Of a DNA stretch of 64,000 nt, positions 21,241-33,359 are shown in pieces. The DNA is from Rhabdophis nuchalis (taxonomy: Eukaryota > Chordata > Lepidosauria > Squamata > Natricidae): the NCBI GenBank assembly GCA_039707465.1, contig CM077644.1:84638375-84702374 (forward strand). The letters are read 5' to 3'. Made by a program: the position numbers and the translations under genes. Positions within the stretch are counted from its first letter, which is position 1, and every line of letters begins with the position of its first letter. The notes under the pieces are model-generated. The model was not told where the DNA came from and searched no databases. It saw only the letters and a list, made by a program, of their open reading frames with translations.

Positions 21241-21726
21241 ACACAAACCACATAAAAACACAGAGACAAATACACCTAATGATCTTTTCCTTCTCTTTTT
21301 TGTTTTTATGATAGAAAGATGGCAGATGGTTTGGTTTTCTGAAATCAAATGAATAGCATCATGCCATTCCATCTGATTATAGGATTGGAGGATAAAGAAC
21401 GCTCTTGCCCATAATCAGTGCTTCTGTGCTAAAACACCTAGACAGGCACAAAGACAAAGTATAAAACTTGGTACTTCTTTTTGAAGTTCCTCTCTGATAT
21501 TTGATTCCACTGTAGGGATGAACATGAAAAATGAATAAGTATGCTGTCTACTATATTCCTATTGATGCAGAACTGATACAAAGAAATATTCTTAGTTACT
21601 CTTTCTGGGCAGGGGGGCGGATGATCAAAACCATCCATCTGTAGAGTTTGTGAAACTTGGAATGAACCTCTGCCTTATCCATACATTCCAGACTGCAAAG
21701 CAAAGATGAAATTGTTTTCTGGAGTA
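21241..21726. other. Unique sequence
   Basis: Nothing recognised. Confidence 0.5.
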
Positions 21727-21734
21727 TTCTAGTT

Positions 21735-21869
21735 CAGGGGTCTCCAACCTTTGCAACTTTAAGTCTGAAGGACTTCAGCTCCCAGACTTCTCCAGCCAGC
21801 TTTGCTGGCTGGAGAATTCTGGGAGCTGAAGTCCTTCAGACTTAAAGTTGCAAAGGTTGGAGACCCCTG
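21735..21869. mobile_element. 135-bp palindromic hAT MITE
   Basis: Starts CAGGGGTCTCCAACCTTTGC and ends with its reverse complement; the whole element is an almost perfect hairpin. The 8-bp duplication TTCTAGTT flanks it exactly (21727-21734, 21870-21877), diagnostic of hAT transposition. No coding capacity. Confidence 0.95.
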
Positions 21870-21877
21870 TTCTAGTT

Positions 21878-22620
21878 TACAAACAGGCAATTGTCAGCTG
21901 GTGAGCGGAATATGCAAGATGCTGCAGAAGTGTCATCACTAATAAGACACAGAAATTTCTGCCCAAGTGAGCAACTGTTTCAAAAGAGCATCGGAGCTGT
22001 TCCTTGGCATCATCTCCTGTTGGTGGATGAACCATGAGACACTCAATACGCGTTTGACTGAATTAATTTTCCCAAACACACATGCTATTAAGCAAATGTG
22101 TAGAAATATTTAGAAGACAGTTTGGAAAAAATGGATGGAAAGCAGGATTTCCCTCCTAGATATTTTTCTTTTTAAAAAATGGTTTTTGAGACATTTTACT
22201 TATTAGTGGGGGATTAGTGATTTATAACTTAGCTTCTGAATAAAGAAACTCTCCCAGTCTCCCTCTCTCCAGTCTCATCAGAACAATACTCAGTGGTAGA
22301 TAAGGTTAAAAGCTGGCATTTCTCTTAAAATGTTCCAGGAAGGTGCAAATAAATAGATAGTAATGAGTTTTTCCATTCTTAATCAGTACTGGAGCATAAT
22401 GACCATGTGAGGGTGGAAAGCAATAAGAAGTTTGTTCCTTGCCACATCACAAATCATATAATGCCATGGCAACGTTGGCATGCAAGCTAACATTCCAGAT
22501 ATCTGAAATAAATAGCTGCCTATTTACTTATCACTAAGCCAGATACATTTTCAGGAAATTAACCCTTGCTATCAACAAGGAGGAATGACAATTCTTAAAG
22601 CAGAGGTGATACATTGCTTA
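21878..22620. other. Unique sequence
   Basis: Nothing recognised. Confidence 0.5.
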
Positions 22621-22625
22621 CAATG

Positions 22626-22780
22626 GATCAGAATAGAATGGAGTGGAGTGGAGTGGAGTGGAGTGGAGTGGAGTGGAGTGGAATGGAATAGAATAGAATA
22701 GAATAGAATAGAATAGAATAGAATTCTTTATTGGCCAAGCGTGATTGGACACACAAGGAAGGGTGCAATGTGACCTTTTC
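22626..22780 (-). mobile_element. CR1-L3-type 3' end with (GAATA)/(GAGTG) array
   Basis: The array 22632-22722 is followed by ATTCTTTATTGGCCAAGCGT and GATTGGACACACAAGG, reverse complement of a CR1-L3 3' end known to be coupled to AATAG repeats in snakes. The array has GAGTG units flanked by GAATA units. Confidence 0.85.
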
Positions 22781-22942
22781 CCTCTAAACAGGCATTTGGT
22801 TGCCTAGCTGTGGTAATAATTTGGAAGATTCATTAAATCCAGAAAACAGTGAATTTAGAAAGTAAATGAAGAAGAATCTTATTCAAGTGAAGAATGTAGG
22901 TAAGATTATCCTGCCATCATCTTGCTTGACCAGAAAAGCATA

Positions 22943-24004
22943 CCGTATTTTTCAGAGTATAAGACACTAAAAAGAGGCTGAAAATCTGGGTGCGTCTTAT
23001 ACATTGAATACAGCATTTTTGGGGGGCCTACTGAAACCCCACCCCCTTCACCAAAATGGCCATGTGCATACCCTTATAGAGGCTTCCAGAGAGGTCCTGG
23101 ATGCTGGGGAGGGAGGAAATGAGCAAAAGACAGGGTGTTTTTGCCCCCCCCTAGGCCCCAGCAGTGCTCTATAAGCCTCCATATGGCTATGCATGCTATT
23201 TTTTTACCACAAAATGGCCCGTTTTTCACGAAAATATGGGCTGGTTTTTCCTCGTTTTCCCTCAGCCCCAGGAGCACTCTGCAAGCCCCCCCAAGGCTAT
23301 TCATGCCTTTTATTTGAAAAAAATGGGCCCATTTTCGCAAAAAAAGGGCCGTTTTAGGGAGGTTTGCAGAGTGCAAAAAGGGGTTTTGTTTTCCGTTTCG
23401 GAAAGCTGTTTAATTAGAGTGATTGATGATAATTACGTTGGTCAAGTACTGTGCCTGCAGAAACAAAGATTTGTTCCAAAGGTGGTAGGTGATTTTCTTC
23501 TCCAGCACATGGGTAAATACACCTGGAAACATCTATCTACCTGTCTACCTACCTACTCTCTCTCTCTCCCTACCTACCTACTGTATTTCTCTCTCTCTCC
23601 CCTCTATCTACCTATCTACCTACTCTCTCTCTCCCCCTACCTATCTACTGTATTTCTCTCTCTCTATTTCTCTCTCTCTATCCCTCTACCTACCTATCTA
23701 CACACTCTCTCTCCCTACTTACCTACCTACTGTATTTCTCTCTCTTTCTCTCTATCTCTCTCTATCCCTTTATCTACCTACCTACCTAACTACACACACT
23801 CTCTCTCTCCCTACCTACCTACTGTATTTCTCTCTCTCTTTCCCTCTACCTACCTATCTACCTACCTACTCTCTCTCTCTCTCCTCCTACCTAGCTACTA
23901 TATTTCTCTCTCTCTCTATCTACCTACCTACTTTAAAAAAATTGCCTCTTCAAAACCTGGGTGTGTCTTATACTCTGGTGCATCTTATACTCCAAAAGAT
24001 ATGG
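22943..24004. mobile_element. TA-flanked DNA element with CTAC/CTCT repeats
   Basis: Left end CCGTATTTTTCAGAGTATAA and right end TTATACTCCAAAAGATATGG are inverted copies with a few mismatches, and TA dinucleotides flank both (22941-22942 and 24005-24006), which suggests a Tc1/mariner-like non-autonomous element. The interior 23190-23370 has repeated AAAATGGGCC-type words; 23528-23932 is a CTAC/CTCT mosaic. Long frames across it come from the low-complexity DNA. Confidence 0.7.
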
Positions 24005-24006
24005 TA

Positions 24007-25284
24007 TATTTGGCTTTCTGTCCTATTACCCTTCTTTTTTTGTAGTATGAATTATTTATTCATATTTTGTAAAAGAAAAATTGAGGACTTCTCCTCCAAC
24101 CCCTCTCCCCCACACACACATACCACGTATCCAACCTGATCTGATTCAGTTTCGGGAGGTGCAACTGTGATTATTTGGAGTTGCAATCCTACTGTGCTCC
24201 ATATTTGGGGACAGCTGTTCTGAACATATCTTTCCAATTTGACTGGCATCAACAATACCTGCAGATCAGGATACGGATGTGAAAGAATCAACCCTTCTTT
24301 CAGTGTAGTATTACTGGATTTAATTTCAGTCTGCCAACTTCATTGCTCGCACATTCCTCAAGTGTGATCTTTTGTCAATGGAGCATACTCGAGGAGAAGG
24401 TTTTCTAGAAAGAGATTTCTGATAGAATAATCAATCCTGTAATGCTAGTAATTGCAAATTGTTCCAATAATCACTTTGTATGTAAATTGGCACATTATTA
24501 TAATGTGAATGTCATGGCAGAGCTCTGCATAACAATGGAAGACATTAGTATCAGTATAAATTCAGTTATAATTAGTTTAATGGGGCATCTATCATTCTGG
24601 AAATTTAGATAAATGGATGGTTAAAAGATTTGCTGCATGTGCTACTTTTTCTTTCCATGTACGACATTCTCTCATTCAGCCTAAATTGCTGTGTGGCACT
24701 GATGTCAGCAATAAATGGTTCCAAAAAATAAAGAAGAAGAGGCATAGAAATTAGAACATCCAGCAATAAACAATCTGAAACAATTTTGCTATTTATCTTC
24801 AACATTAGGACCATTAAAAATTGAAGCAGTGCTGTGATTCAATTTGCTTTTTCTCAGAAATATTGATCCTCATTTTCCACTAAGGAGACCTTTTGGACTG
24901 CAGCTCTGCATGGAAAATTAATTTGCATAATGTTTTTCATATATATAAGCTTACTTGCTGAAGGGTGAATCTTTGCCTGATAACATTATGGCCTCCTTTC
25001 CTGTCAATTTCTAAGCTATTACGTACATTATAATTGGAACACGACGGCACAAAACATGCAGAGCCTCACAGCATCCCAAGATAAATTAATGGCAGCAGTG
25101 ATCTTAAAGAACATTTGAAATTGTCCTCACCTTTCTATAAGAATGTAAATTGCAGGTTTTTATAATTAAGTGGAGAGAATAAATGTGATGCCCCAAAAAG
25201 AGCATTACCTTTTTAGATAGAAATATTCCACTTATGGATGCAGAGATTTTGATGTATCTTGCTGGTTAGTTAAAATGAATGTCT
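24007..25284. other. Repeat-free AT-rich segment, possible conserved non-coding DNA
   Basis: About 1.25 kb without recognisable repeat or ORF except a short (CA)n at 24112. It contains homeodomain-type and octamer-like words (AATTAATTTGCATAAT near 24919). Conservation is inferred, not shown. Confidence 0.35.
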
Positions 25285-25427
25285 GGGGGTGGGGGAGAAT
25301 GGCCAACCTCAAGCACTCGTGACATCCCGCCTTGACTATTGCAATGCTCTCTCCATGGGGCTCCCCTTGAGGTGCATCCGGAGGCTCCAGTTAGTCCAGA
25401 ACGCGGCCGCATGGGGGATTTCGGGAA

Positions 25428-25806
<379 letters not shown>

Positions 25807-25815
<9 letters not shown>

Positions 25816-26178
25816 TCTCAAAGTTCCCATGTAACACCTCTCCTGCGCGAACTGCACTGGCTACCGGTGGACTTCTGGGTGCGCTTCAAGGTGCTTGTTA
25901 CCATATTCAAATCGCTCCATGGCTCGGGGCCTAGTTACTTGTGGGACCACCTCCTGCCACATACCTCCCATCGATCGATTCGCTCCCACAGAGAGGGCCT
26001 CCTCAGGATGCCAACTGCGGGCCAATGTCGGCTGGCGACGGCCAGAAATAGGGCCTTCTCTGTGGCAGGGCCTGCCCTCTGGAACGACCTCCCCCTCGAA
26101 CTTCGTAACATCACAGACCTTCCCCTCTTCCGCTGCTCACTTAAGACACACCGCTTTCAGCAAGCTGGACTGGCATAG
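25807..26178 (+). pseudogene. LINE RT ORF, C-terminal
   Basis: The frame SSHVTPLLRELHWLPVDFWV, RFKVLVTIFKSLHGSGPSYL, RAFSVAGPALWNDLPLELRN and SLKTHRFQQAGLA corresponds to residues 28-145 of the fragment at 1178-1615. Its upstream half was displaced by the insertion at 25430-25815. No catalytic motif, non-functional. Confidence 0.85.
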
Positions 26179-26346
26179 AATTTAATGTAGGAATGATAGA
26201 GCCTTAGCTAAATTTTTAGCACAGGTTTATTATTTAATTTCTTTTTAACTTTTGTATATATGTTATTTATTATTCTATATTTTTTAATGTACTGTGCACC
26301 GCCCAGAGTCCGTCTCGATGGAGATTGGTGCGGTTTACAAATCAAA

Positions 26347-26405
<59 letters not shown>

Positions 26406-26409
26406 AACC

Positions 26410-26890
26410 TCCTCTTTAGTGCTGCTCAGCCAAAAGGATGCACTTTGTGAACCTATTCGGCAGGATAAGGAAATGCCCTTTCCTGGTGTTATTTTCAACA
26501 AATGATTTCACAGAGCCTGAAAGTATCTGTACAGAAAGATGTTCTACTCATTTGTTTGCTGCAGCAAGTGATGTTTGCAGGGTATCAACATCCTCCAAAG
26601 TCAAAAAGTTAAGATTGAAGCTCTTCCTGGTTTTTATGTATGTCACATATGATCAGACTGTATTGTTATGGACTACATCTTGACTTTTTTTTTACCATAT
26701 TTTGTGGATATCTCTGGATATTAGTATGTAGCCAAATGGTTTAATTAAAGCTGTAATATTAACCTGCACACTCCATGAATTAAAGTCAGACTGGGATTGA
26801 ATAAATTCTCAACATATCTGTCTATAATATATGCCTATTGTGTGCAATTTTTGCCTAGGAGATACTTCTCTTTATATGTATTGTATACAC
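26410..26890. other. Unique sequence
   Basis: Nothing recognised. Confidence 0.5.
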
Positions 26891-26892
26891 AC

Positions 26893-27178
26893 CAGTGGTG
26901 GGATTAAAAAAAAATTACTACCAGTTTTGTGGGCCTGGCTTGGTGGGCGTGGTATAGCTTGATGGGCATGGCAGGGGATGGATACTGTAAAATCTAAATT
27001 CCCACCCCACTCCAGGGAAAGGTTATTGCAAAATCCCCATTCCCTCCCAATCAGCTGGGATTTAGGAGGCAGAGAATAGATGGGGGTGGGGCCAGTCAGA
27101 GGTGGTATTTATCTGTTCTCTGATCTACTCAAAATTTTTACTACCAGTTCCTTAAACTGGTCAGAACCTGGTGAATAC
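26893..27178. mobile_element. hAT-type MITE, CAGTGGTGGGATT family
   Basis: Starts CAGTGGTGGGATT, with CTACCAGTTTTGTGGGC and, near the other end, ACTACCAGTTCCTTAAACTG plus CAGAACCTGGTGAAT. The flanks ATACACAC and ATATACAC resemble an 8-bp duplication with two differences. The related copy 37812-38012 has clearer ends. Confidence 0.65.
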
Positions 27179-27186
27179 TCCCTCTG

Positions 27187-27540
27187 ATATACACACACAG
27201 GGAGACATAATGATATCTTACAGTACATTTGTGTTTGCATGTCACTTTTAAGTAATTATTTACAGAAAGTTAGAGAAGTGCAGATTTAACCTAAAGTTAG
27301 CAGTCCTCTAATGAATTCTTTTGCAAATGTGGACCAGTTATGAAATTTTTTTGACAGCCACGGTTATAAGTTATTTTGGGCAGGACTATGGTGTGATGAT
27401 GGAAATCATGAAGAATTTCTAAAAAAAGAGAAACAGTTTGGAACCAGCTTAAGTTATGGATATTGAAACTCTTATTTGAAATCCTGCATATGAATATTTA
27501 CCTATCATAATACAGAATTGCATAATTCAAGTGACAGGAT
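27187..27540. other. Unique sequence
   Basis: Nothing recognised. Confidence 0.5.
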
Positions 27541-27767
<227 letters not shown>

Positions 27768-28495
27768 GGAGAGGTCATGGTTTCACATGCTGCCTGCATC
27801 CCAAGGTTGAGATTTTGCTTGTTTGCATGGCCCGGTTTCTGGTATGCCACAGCCCAATGCCGGTCCACAGGGCCCTGCATTAAGCCATTGCCTCCAATGT
27901 CTTTCTGTTTTACTTCTCTCTCAAGTAAACTGGCCCTGACAGTGAGAATTGCTGAGAGGCGGTTGCAGTGGCAGGAGCAGCTGGGAGGCAGTAGCCTATG
28001 CACAGGATAGTTCCAGGAGCATGTGGAGCTGGGCTTGCATGTCTGATAGAGCAGGAACAAAGGTGATGGGGAGCACTGGGCGGTTAGCCCTGACTAGACT
28101 TCACTGATTTGTCTTGTATTCATTGATGGTCAGTTTGTGCTGGAGCGGGAGATAAAACTCTACAACCCAGGACTGTGTTTGGTGGCATTTTCTTCCAACC
28201 ATCTGGAACCTGACATCATGCTTTTGTCCACCATTGGTGATCCAGATCTAGAACTGCAATCCTAAGTGTATTCACCATGAACACATTTTGTAGGCACGTA
28301 TCTATGTATGCCTTTCAGGGTACATCATCTCTTTTCCACCTCCTCCTCTTTCTCCTTGTTCCATTATTAGCAATCTCAGCATAACTGATATGCTAATATT
28401 AGGACTCTGCAAAAGTGTCTTTCTTCGGTGTCAAGATGTCACGTTAGTCTGAACAGACACCAGAATTTAATCTAATTCAAGATGAAACACAAAGT
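27768..28495. other. Unique sequence
   Basis: No recognised repeat or ORF. Confidence 0.45.
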
Positions 28496-28515
28496 TGAAA
28501 CACTATGTTTCTTAA

Positions 28516-28620
28516 GGAAGGGAGGGAGGGAGGAAAGGAGAAGGGAGGAAGGAAGGAAGGAAGGAAGGAAGGAAGGAAGGAAGGAAGGAAGGAAGGAAGG
28601 AAGGAAGGAAGGAAGGAAGG
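28516..28620. repeat. (GGAA)n microsatellite
   Basis: About 20 GGAA units preceded by GGGA-type units. Confidence 0.95.
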
Positions 28621-29036
28621 AGCTGAAAATCTCAATGTCATTTTCTCTGTTGATTTAATTTTGCACCATTGTCATCCTCTATGACCTCAGACAAACAAAA
28701 CTGCAAAAAAGAAGAAGCCTATTCTTTGATCATAAAAAACCTGGTGAATCACAGTAAGCGAGCAATAAAATTGTTATTATCAGATCTGAATATATAGCAT
28801 GGTGATAATGAAGAATTCTGAAAATTGTATTTTGTAAGGGAGGAGGGTTCTGCTCAGATGTATCTGATTCTTGGTGATTGTCTGGACAAGTCCATGCAGT
28901 TTTCTTGGCAAAGTTTTTCAGAAGAGGTTTGTCATTGTCTTCTTTCTAGGAGGACAGGCAATGACTGGTCACCCAGCTGGCCCAAGATGAGACTAGAACT
29001 CACAGTCTCCTGGTTTCTAGCCCGATACCATATACC

Positions 29037-31693
29037 CAGTGGCGTAGCGTGGGTTGTCAGCACCCGGGGCAAGTCAAGTAATTTGCGCCCCCTAACCCGT
29101 GGATTTTAGCACTCGAGTCTCTTCCACTAGATTAGTTAAAGAAACCCTTACCCCCTAAGCACATGTATTGTTTGTTATGAAAATACTGATGTAATTAAAG
29201 TAAAATGCTCTAGCAAATGGTTCCGCGTGCCCCCTGTGGTCGCTTGCTCAAGCAGGGGGTTGGACTAGAGGACCTCCAAGACCCCTTCCAGCTTGTTATG
29301 GCTGTGTGTACAGCAATGTTGACACCATCAGGCGGGCTCAAAAGGAGAAGCTGTGTTGATTTTGCTCTCTGTCTTGCTTTTGTGGCCAGGTGGGGCCTTC
29401 CGTGCGGGTAATCAAACTTCCAGCTCTTTCATTGGAAAGGGAAAATCGCAGCATCTGGGGCAGGACCTTCCCAGGATCTTCCAACGGCTGACAGGGAGCG
29501 AGAGGATGGCTCCGTTGGCTGTGGAGGAAACTTGGGAAGGGCAACGTCAGACTGGGCAGACCAGGGGGGAGGGAGGACAAGGGAGAGGGGGCTCAGAGGA
29601 AGACCAAGGCCCACCCCCTCTTCATCCAAGGTCACACAGGGAAGAACGTAGAAGAGAGCAACAGGGGTTGGGTGGCTTACGACGGAAGAAACGTCCCTGA
29701 TTCCCTTCACAAGGCACACCTGGGGATGGAGTTTAAAGGAGAGGCGAATGGGAGGGGTGGTTGTCGGGAACAAACACGGAGTTCATCTGCTGTTATCTGA
29801 GTTCCTGACATCCTCCCAACTGGTTTGATTTACTGCCATGCTACTTTGGCTTTTGGAGCTGCTCATCTTGCTTGCCCTGCCTGATTATTTACCTTCTCTT
29901 CCCTTGTTGGATTCATAGTTGGAAGTTTTCTGCTTACAACATTTGGACTGGAGAATTGTCAGCCAGAGGCTGCTGCAGGTTTGTGGGAGAGTTTTTCTCC
30001 AGGCCGGAGAGTTGAAAGGGACATTGGGGGCACAGCTGGTGACAATATAGGGACTCATAACGGTTCTCCGGCTGTGTTGCCTTTGTGCCACACCCAGGGT
30101 CATCACAATGGCCTTCAATTCTGAACCCCAAATTTCTGTCACTAAGTGAAACCACTGCAGTTGGTGAAGTTTGTAACCTGGTTGTGAAATGGCTTTCCCA
30201 TCGACTTTGCTTGTCAGAAGGTCATCAAAAGGGGTCATGTGACAACCCCGGGGGGGGGGGGGAACCGTGCAACTGTTATAATTACATATTGGTTTCTAAG
30301 CGCCTAAATTTCCTTGATGTAACCATGATGGGGAGAATGCAAAGTATGGAAAGTGGCAAAAAATCACTGTTTTCATTGTCTTTGCAACTTCAGTCACTAA
30401 ATGAATTCTCGTAAATTGAGAATTATCTGGATCACCTAATTTAACTGTTGCAGAGCTCTCTCTCTTTCTCCCTCTTTCTCCCTCTCTCCTCCCCATCTTC
30501 CCCTCCCCAACATTCTCTCTCCCCCTTCATCTCTCCTTCTCCCTCTCTTTCTCTCTCTTTCTCCCTCTCTCCCTCCCTCCCACTTTATCTCCCTCCCTTT
30601 CTCCCTCTTTCTCTCACTTTTTTCTCCCTCCCTCAGGCAAACCGGTTACCTCGTCATTGTCGCCATTTTGCTTTTCAGTCCTGCGCATGCGCAGAACAGT
30701 TTTAATTCAACTGCACATCCAGCACACACACGAACCGGCAGTAAAGTTCGGCAGAACCCACCACTGGCCCAGAGGATGGGGGGAGCAGGGTCCCAGCCCG
30801 ATTTGGGAACAGGAACCAGAAAACAAGGCCTGGCCCTCGCCAGCCCTTCCCTCTTCCCCCTTTACCTTTTTGGGGGGGGGTTGTTTTGTCCTGGGACAAA
30901 CCTCAGCCCCCTCGCCCTCCTTGTGGGGCTTCCTCCAACTTTGGGATTGGGAGGTTCCAGAAGGTAAGAGAACCAATGGGAAACCTCCCTTCTTGAACGT
31001 CATTGGTCTCCGGGCAGAGTCTCCCTTGACTTCCCCCAGTGCAGGAGAGCGTTCCCAGCAGAGAAGGAGCCCCAGTTGGCTCTTCAGGCCAAGATCCCCC
31101 TCCCACTTCCCCCTCTCCCTCCGCAGAACTGGCTCTCCTCCTTCAGCTGAAGCCCCTAAGGACTCTGCCCGGAAACCGATGACGCTCAATCAGGGAGAAT
31201 TTCAATTGGTGCTGACCCTCATTCTGGCCCAGCCCTCCCTCCCACCTCCGAAATCCGAGATGAACGCTCCCCCCCACTTTCAGATTCCTCCTCTGGGGCT
31301 GGGCGCATCAGGGGAGACACAGAAAGGCGCTGCGGAGCCCAGAACGGGGCTTCAGACGACGCAACGTCTGAGAAACACGGGATGGGCCGAGAAATGCAGG
31401 CTACAACCAGCGAATCATATTTTCCCAGGATCTGAGGAAGCCCCAGAGGACCAATAGGAATTCTCCATACTGTAGCGTCATCGGTCTCCAGGCAGAGTCC
31501 CCGTTGACTTCACCTGATGGAAGAGAGAGAAAGGGGCGGTGACCCGGCGGCTCGGATCGGATTCGCACAGCCAGCATTGCAGAGAGAGTGAGTGAGCCAG
31601 GCAGGGGCAGAGAGCTGCGAGTGCGAGCGCGCCCCCTCAGATGTTGCGCCCGGTGCGGCCGGCCCCCCCTGCACCCCCCACGCTACGCCTCTG
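29037..31693. mobile_element. 2657-bp non-autonomous hAT element
   Basis: Ends CAGTGGCGTAGCGTGGG and, inverted, CAGAGGCGTAGCGTGGG; the 8-bp duplication CATATACC flanks exactly (29029-29036, 31694-31701). The interior holds no transposase. It includes a CR1-like scrap (GTTGGACTAGAGGACCTCCA, 29257), a diverged piece of the GACTTACAAC-type DNA repeat (30090-30430), CT-rich DNA (30455-30620), a MITE end (to 30765), and three copies of one module in +,-,+ order. Confidence 0.9.
30963..31516. repeat. Three-copy +/-/+ module inside the hAT element
   Basis: GTCATTGGTCTCCGGGCAGA (30998) is repeated in reverse at 31155-31215 (TCTGCCCGGAAACCGATGAC) and again forward as GTCATCGGTCTCCAGGCAGA (31476). Confidence 0.8.
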
Positions 31694-31712
31694 CATATAC
31701 CAAACTGGCTCT

Positions 31713-33040
31713 TATTTTAATAAGCTTAGAAGTTTATGTACAACTTCTCCACCCCAAACATATGAATATTTGAGCTTTCTTCAATACTTGTACTTCAATA
31801 CTTCTTCAGTATTGTACTGTGCCTACAAATGTATAATAAAATATCATCATCCTAGAGTTTAATCAATGCTTGCAATAACTCAAGATGTTTTTCCCTGCAC
31901 ATGAAACAGTACCTTCTACTTGAATCTTCTGTGTAATGTTCAGTAGCCATAGCAATAAGACCAAGAGAAAGGTGGCAATTCTGTTTAGCTCCCTGATGTA
32001 ATTAAATTGGTTTCAAAATGCCTGACTTCCTGCAAATTCTATCTGCTAATCTGGTGTATAACTGCACACATTCAAGCTCTTGGGGTCTAAATTTAATTTC
32101 AGAGATACTCCTATAGAATCTAATACTAGGAAAGAAGGAAATAGTGCTTCATGCTGATACTATTACTTGGAAAATCTACTACTGTTATTATTTTTTTAAA
32201 TGTGGCATGTATTTAAGAGCCAAGCCTGCACAATCAAATCACATCTTGTACACACCATTGTTATAATGTCTAATTGATTGTTGATTACTTTGTACACATT
32301 GATCATGGCACTGAATTTGGACAGGAACATGAATCTATATAATTACATTCATCTACTACCACCCCACAAGAGGTAGATTTTTTAGAATTCATCACCAAGT
32401 TTTTCAATCTGCGTTTAAGTCCAAATGTCTGTTATTACACTCAGATACAGAGAACTCAATGTTTGAGGTTTAGTTGATTTCAAAACTTTGTCATCACTAG
32501 AGATTATATACTTTTTTAATGGATCTTACAACTGGAGAGACACATCTGTGATAATAGGGAGACTGTTTAGAAGGGTTGCTTAGTTTGATCTCTACTTGAT
32601 ATTCCTTATGCACTTTCAGTGGCTGTTGGGTTATCTGGTAATATAATTGGCAGCATATATTTAATCTTGCTGTTCAGGAAAACTGAATTAGGAAGGGTCA
32701 CTTCTTTCCAGACGTCTTCCAAATAATCTTATGTCATCTTCCCCAAAGAATAATTTTAAATCTTCTTAATGTCCACAGCATCCGGAGATGTATTTGTGAG
32801 CCATAAATTTTTCTGGAAAATGGATTTGAAATTTGTCTTTGGAATATATGTGTCTTCATCTTTTTCATGTCTTAGACTGTAATATAGTCTTTTTTAATGC
32901 CCTTGCTTCTTCAGAGAATCTCATTTGCTTAGATGACATTTTGCAAATACTGTAGCTGCCTCCAAATCACTCAATTCCTTTCAGACCCTCCCTGAAAATG
33001 AGGTAGATCGGCAGTTCATAAATGTAATAAATAAATAAAG
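31713..33040. other. Unique AT-rich sequence
   Basis: No ORF or familiar repeat; a few (AATA) units at the right edge. Confidence 0.5.
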
Positions 33041-33047
33041 TAAAATA

Positions 33048-33356
33048 TAGATAGCCCTCGACTTACAACAGTTCACACTTATGACCTTTGCAGCATCTCC
33101 ATGGTCACATGGAGTTTGGATGATTGACAGCTGGTTAATATTTATGACGGTTGTACTGTCCTGGAATCATGTGACCAGCTTTTGCTACTTTCTGACAAGC
33201 AAACTCAATGAGGAAGTCACATTCGTTTAACAACCCTGTCACTAACTTAACAACTATAATGATTCACTTAACAACTACAGCAAGAAAAGTTGCAAAATTC
33301 ATTCAATTTAGAACAGAAATTTTGGTCTCAATTGTGGTTGTAAGTTGAAGACTATG
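33048..33356 (+). mobile_element. Snake DNA repeat, CTCGACTTACAAC type
   Basis: Starts TAGCCCTCGACTTACAACAG and ends GTGGTTGTAAGTTGAAGACT, inverted ends of the same kind. Contains TTTCTGACAAGCAAACTCAA, a core word of the family. Confidence 0.75.
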
Positions 33357-33359
33357 TAG

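Larger units (their letters stand above)
28852..31712 (-). mobile_element. tRNA-derived SINE split by a hAT element
   Basis: 28852-29036 is the reverse complement of a tRNA-headed SINE (CTAGAACTCACAGTCTCCTG is its reversed head). The remainder of the head, AAACTGGCTCT, appears at 31702-31712, just past the hAT element. The same SINE family is intact at 53015-53235. Confidence 0.8.

Noticed and set aside
23164..24045. 293-codon frame with repeated YLPTY text
   Set aside because: Product of the CTAC/CTCT mosaic in the DNA element; no domain.
30657..31457. 266-codon frame in the hAT element at 29037
   Set aside because: Proline/serine-rich translation of GC-rich DNA containing the inverted module; no transposase motif or domain.
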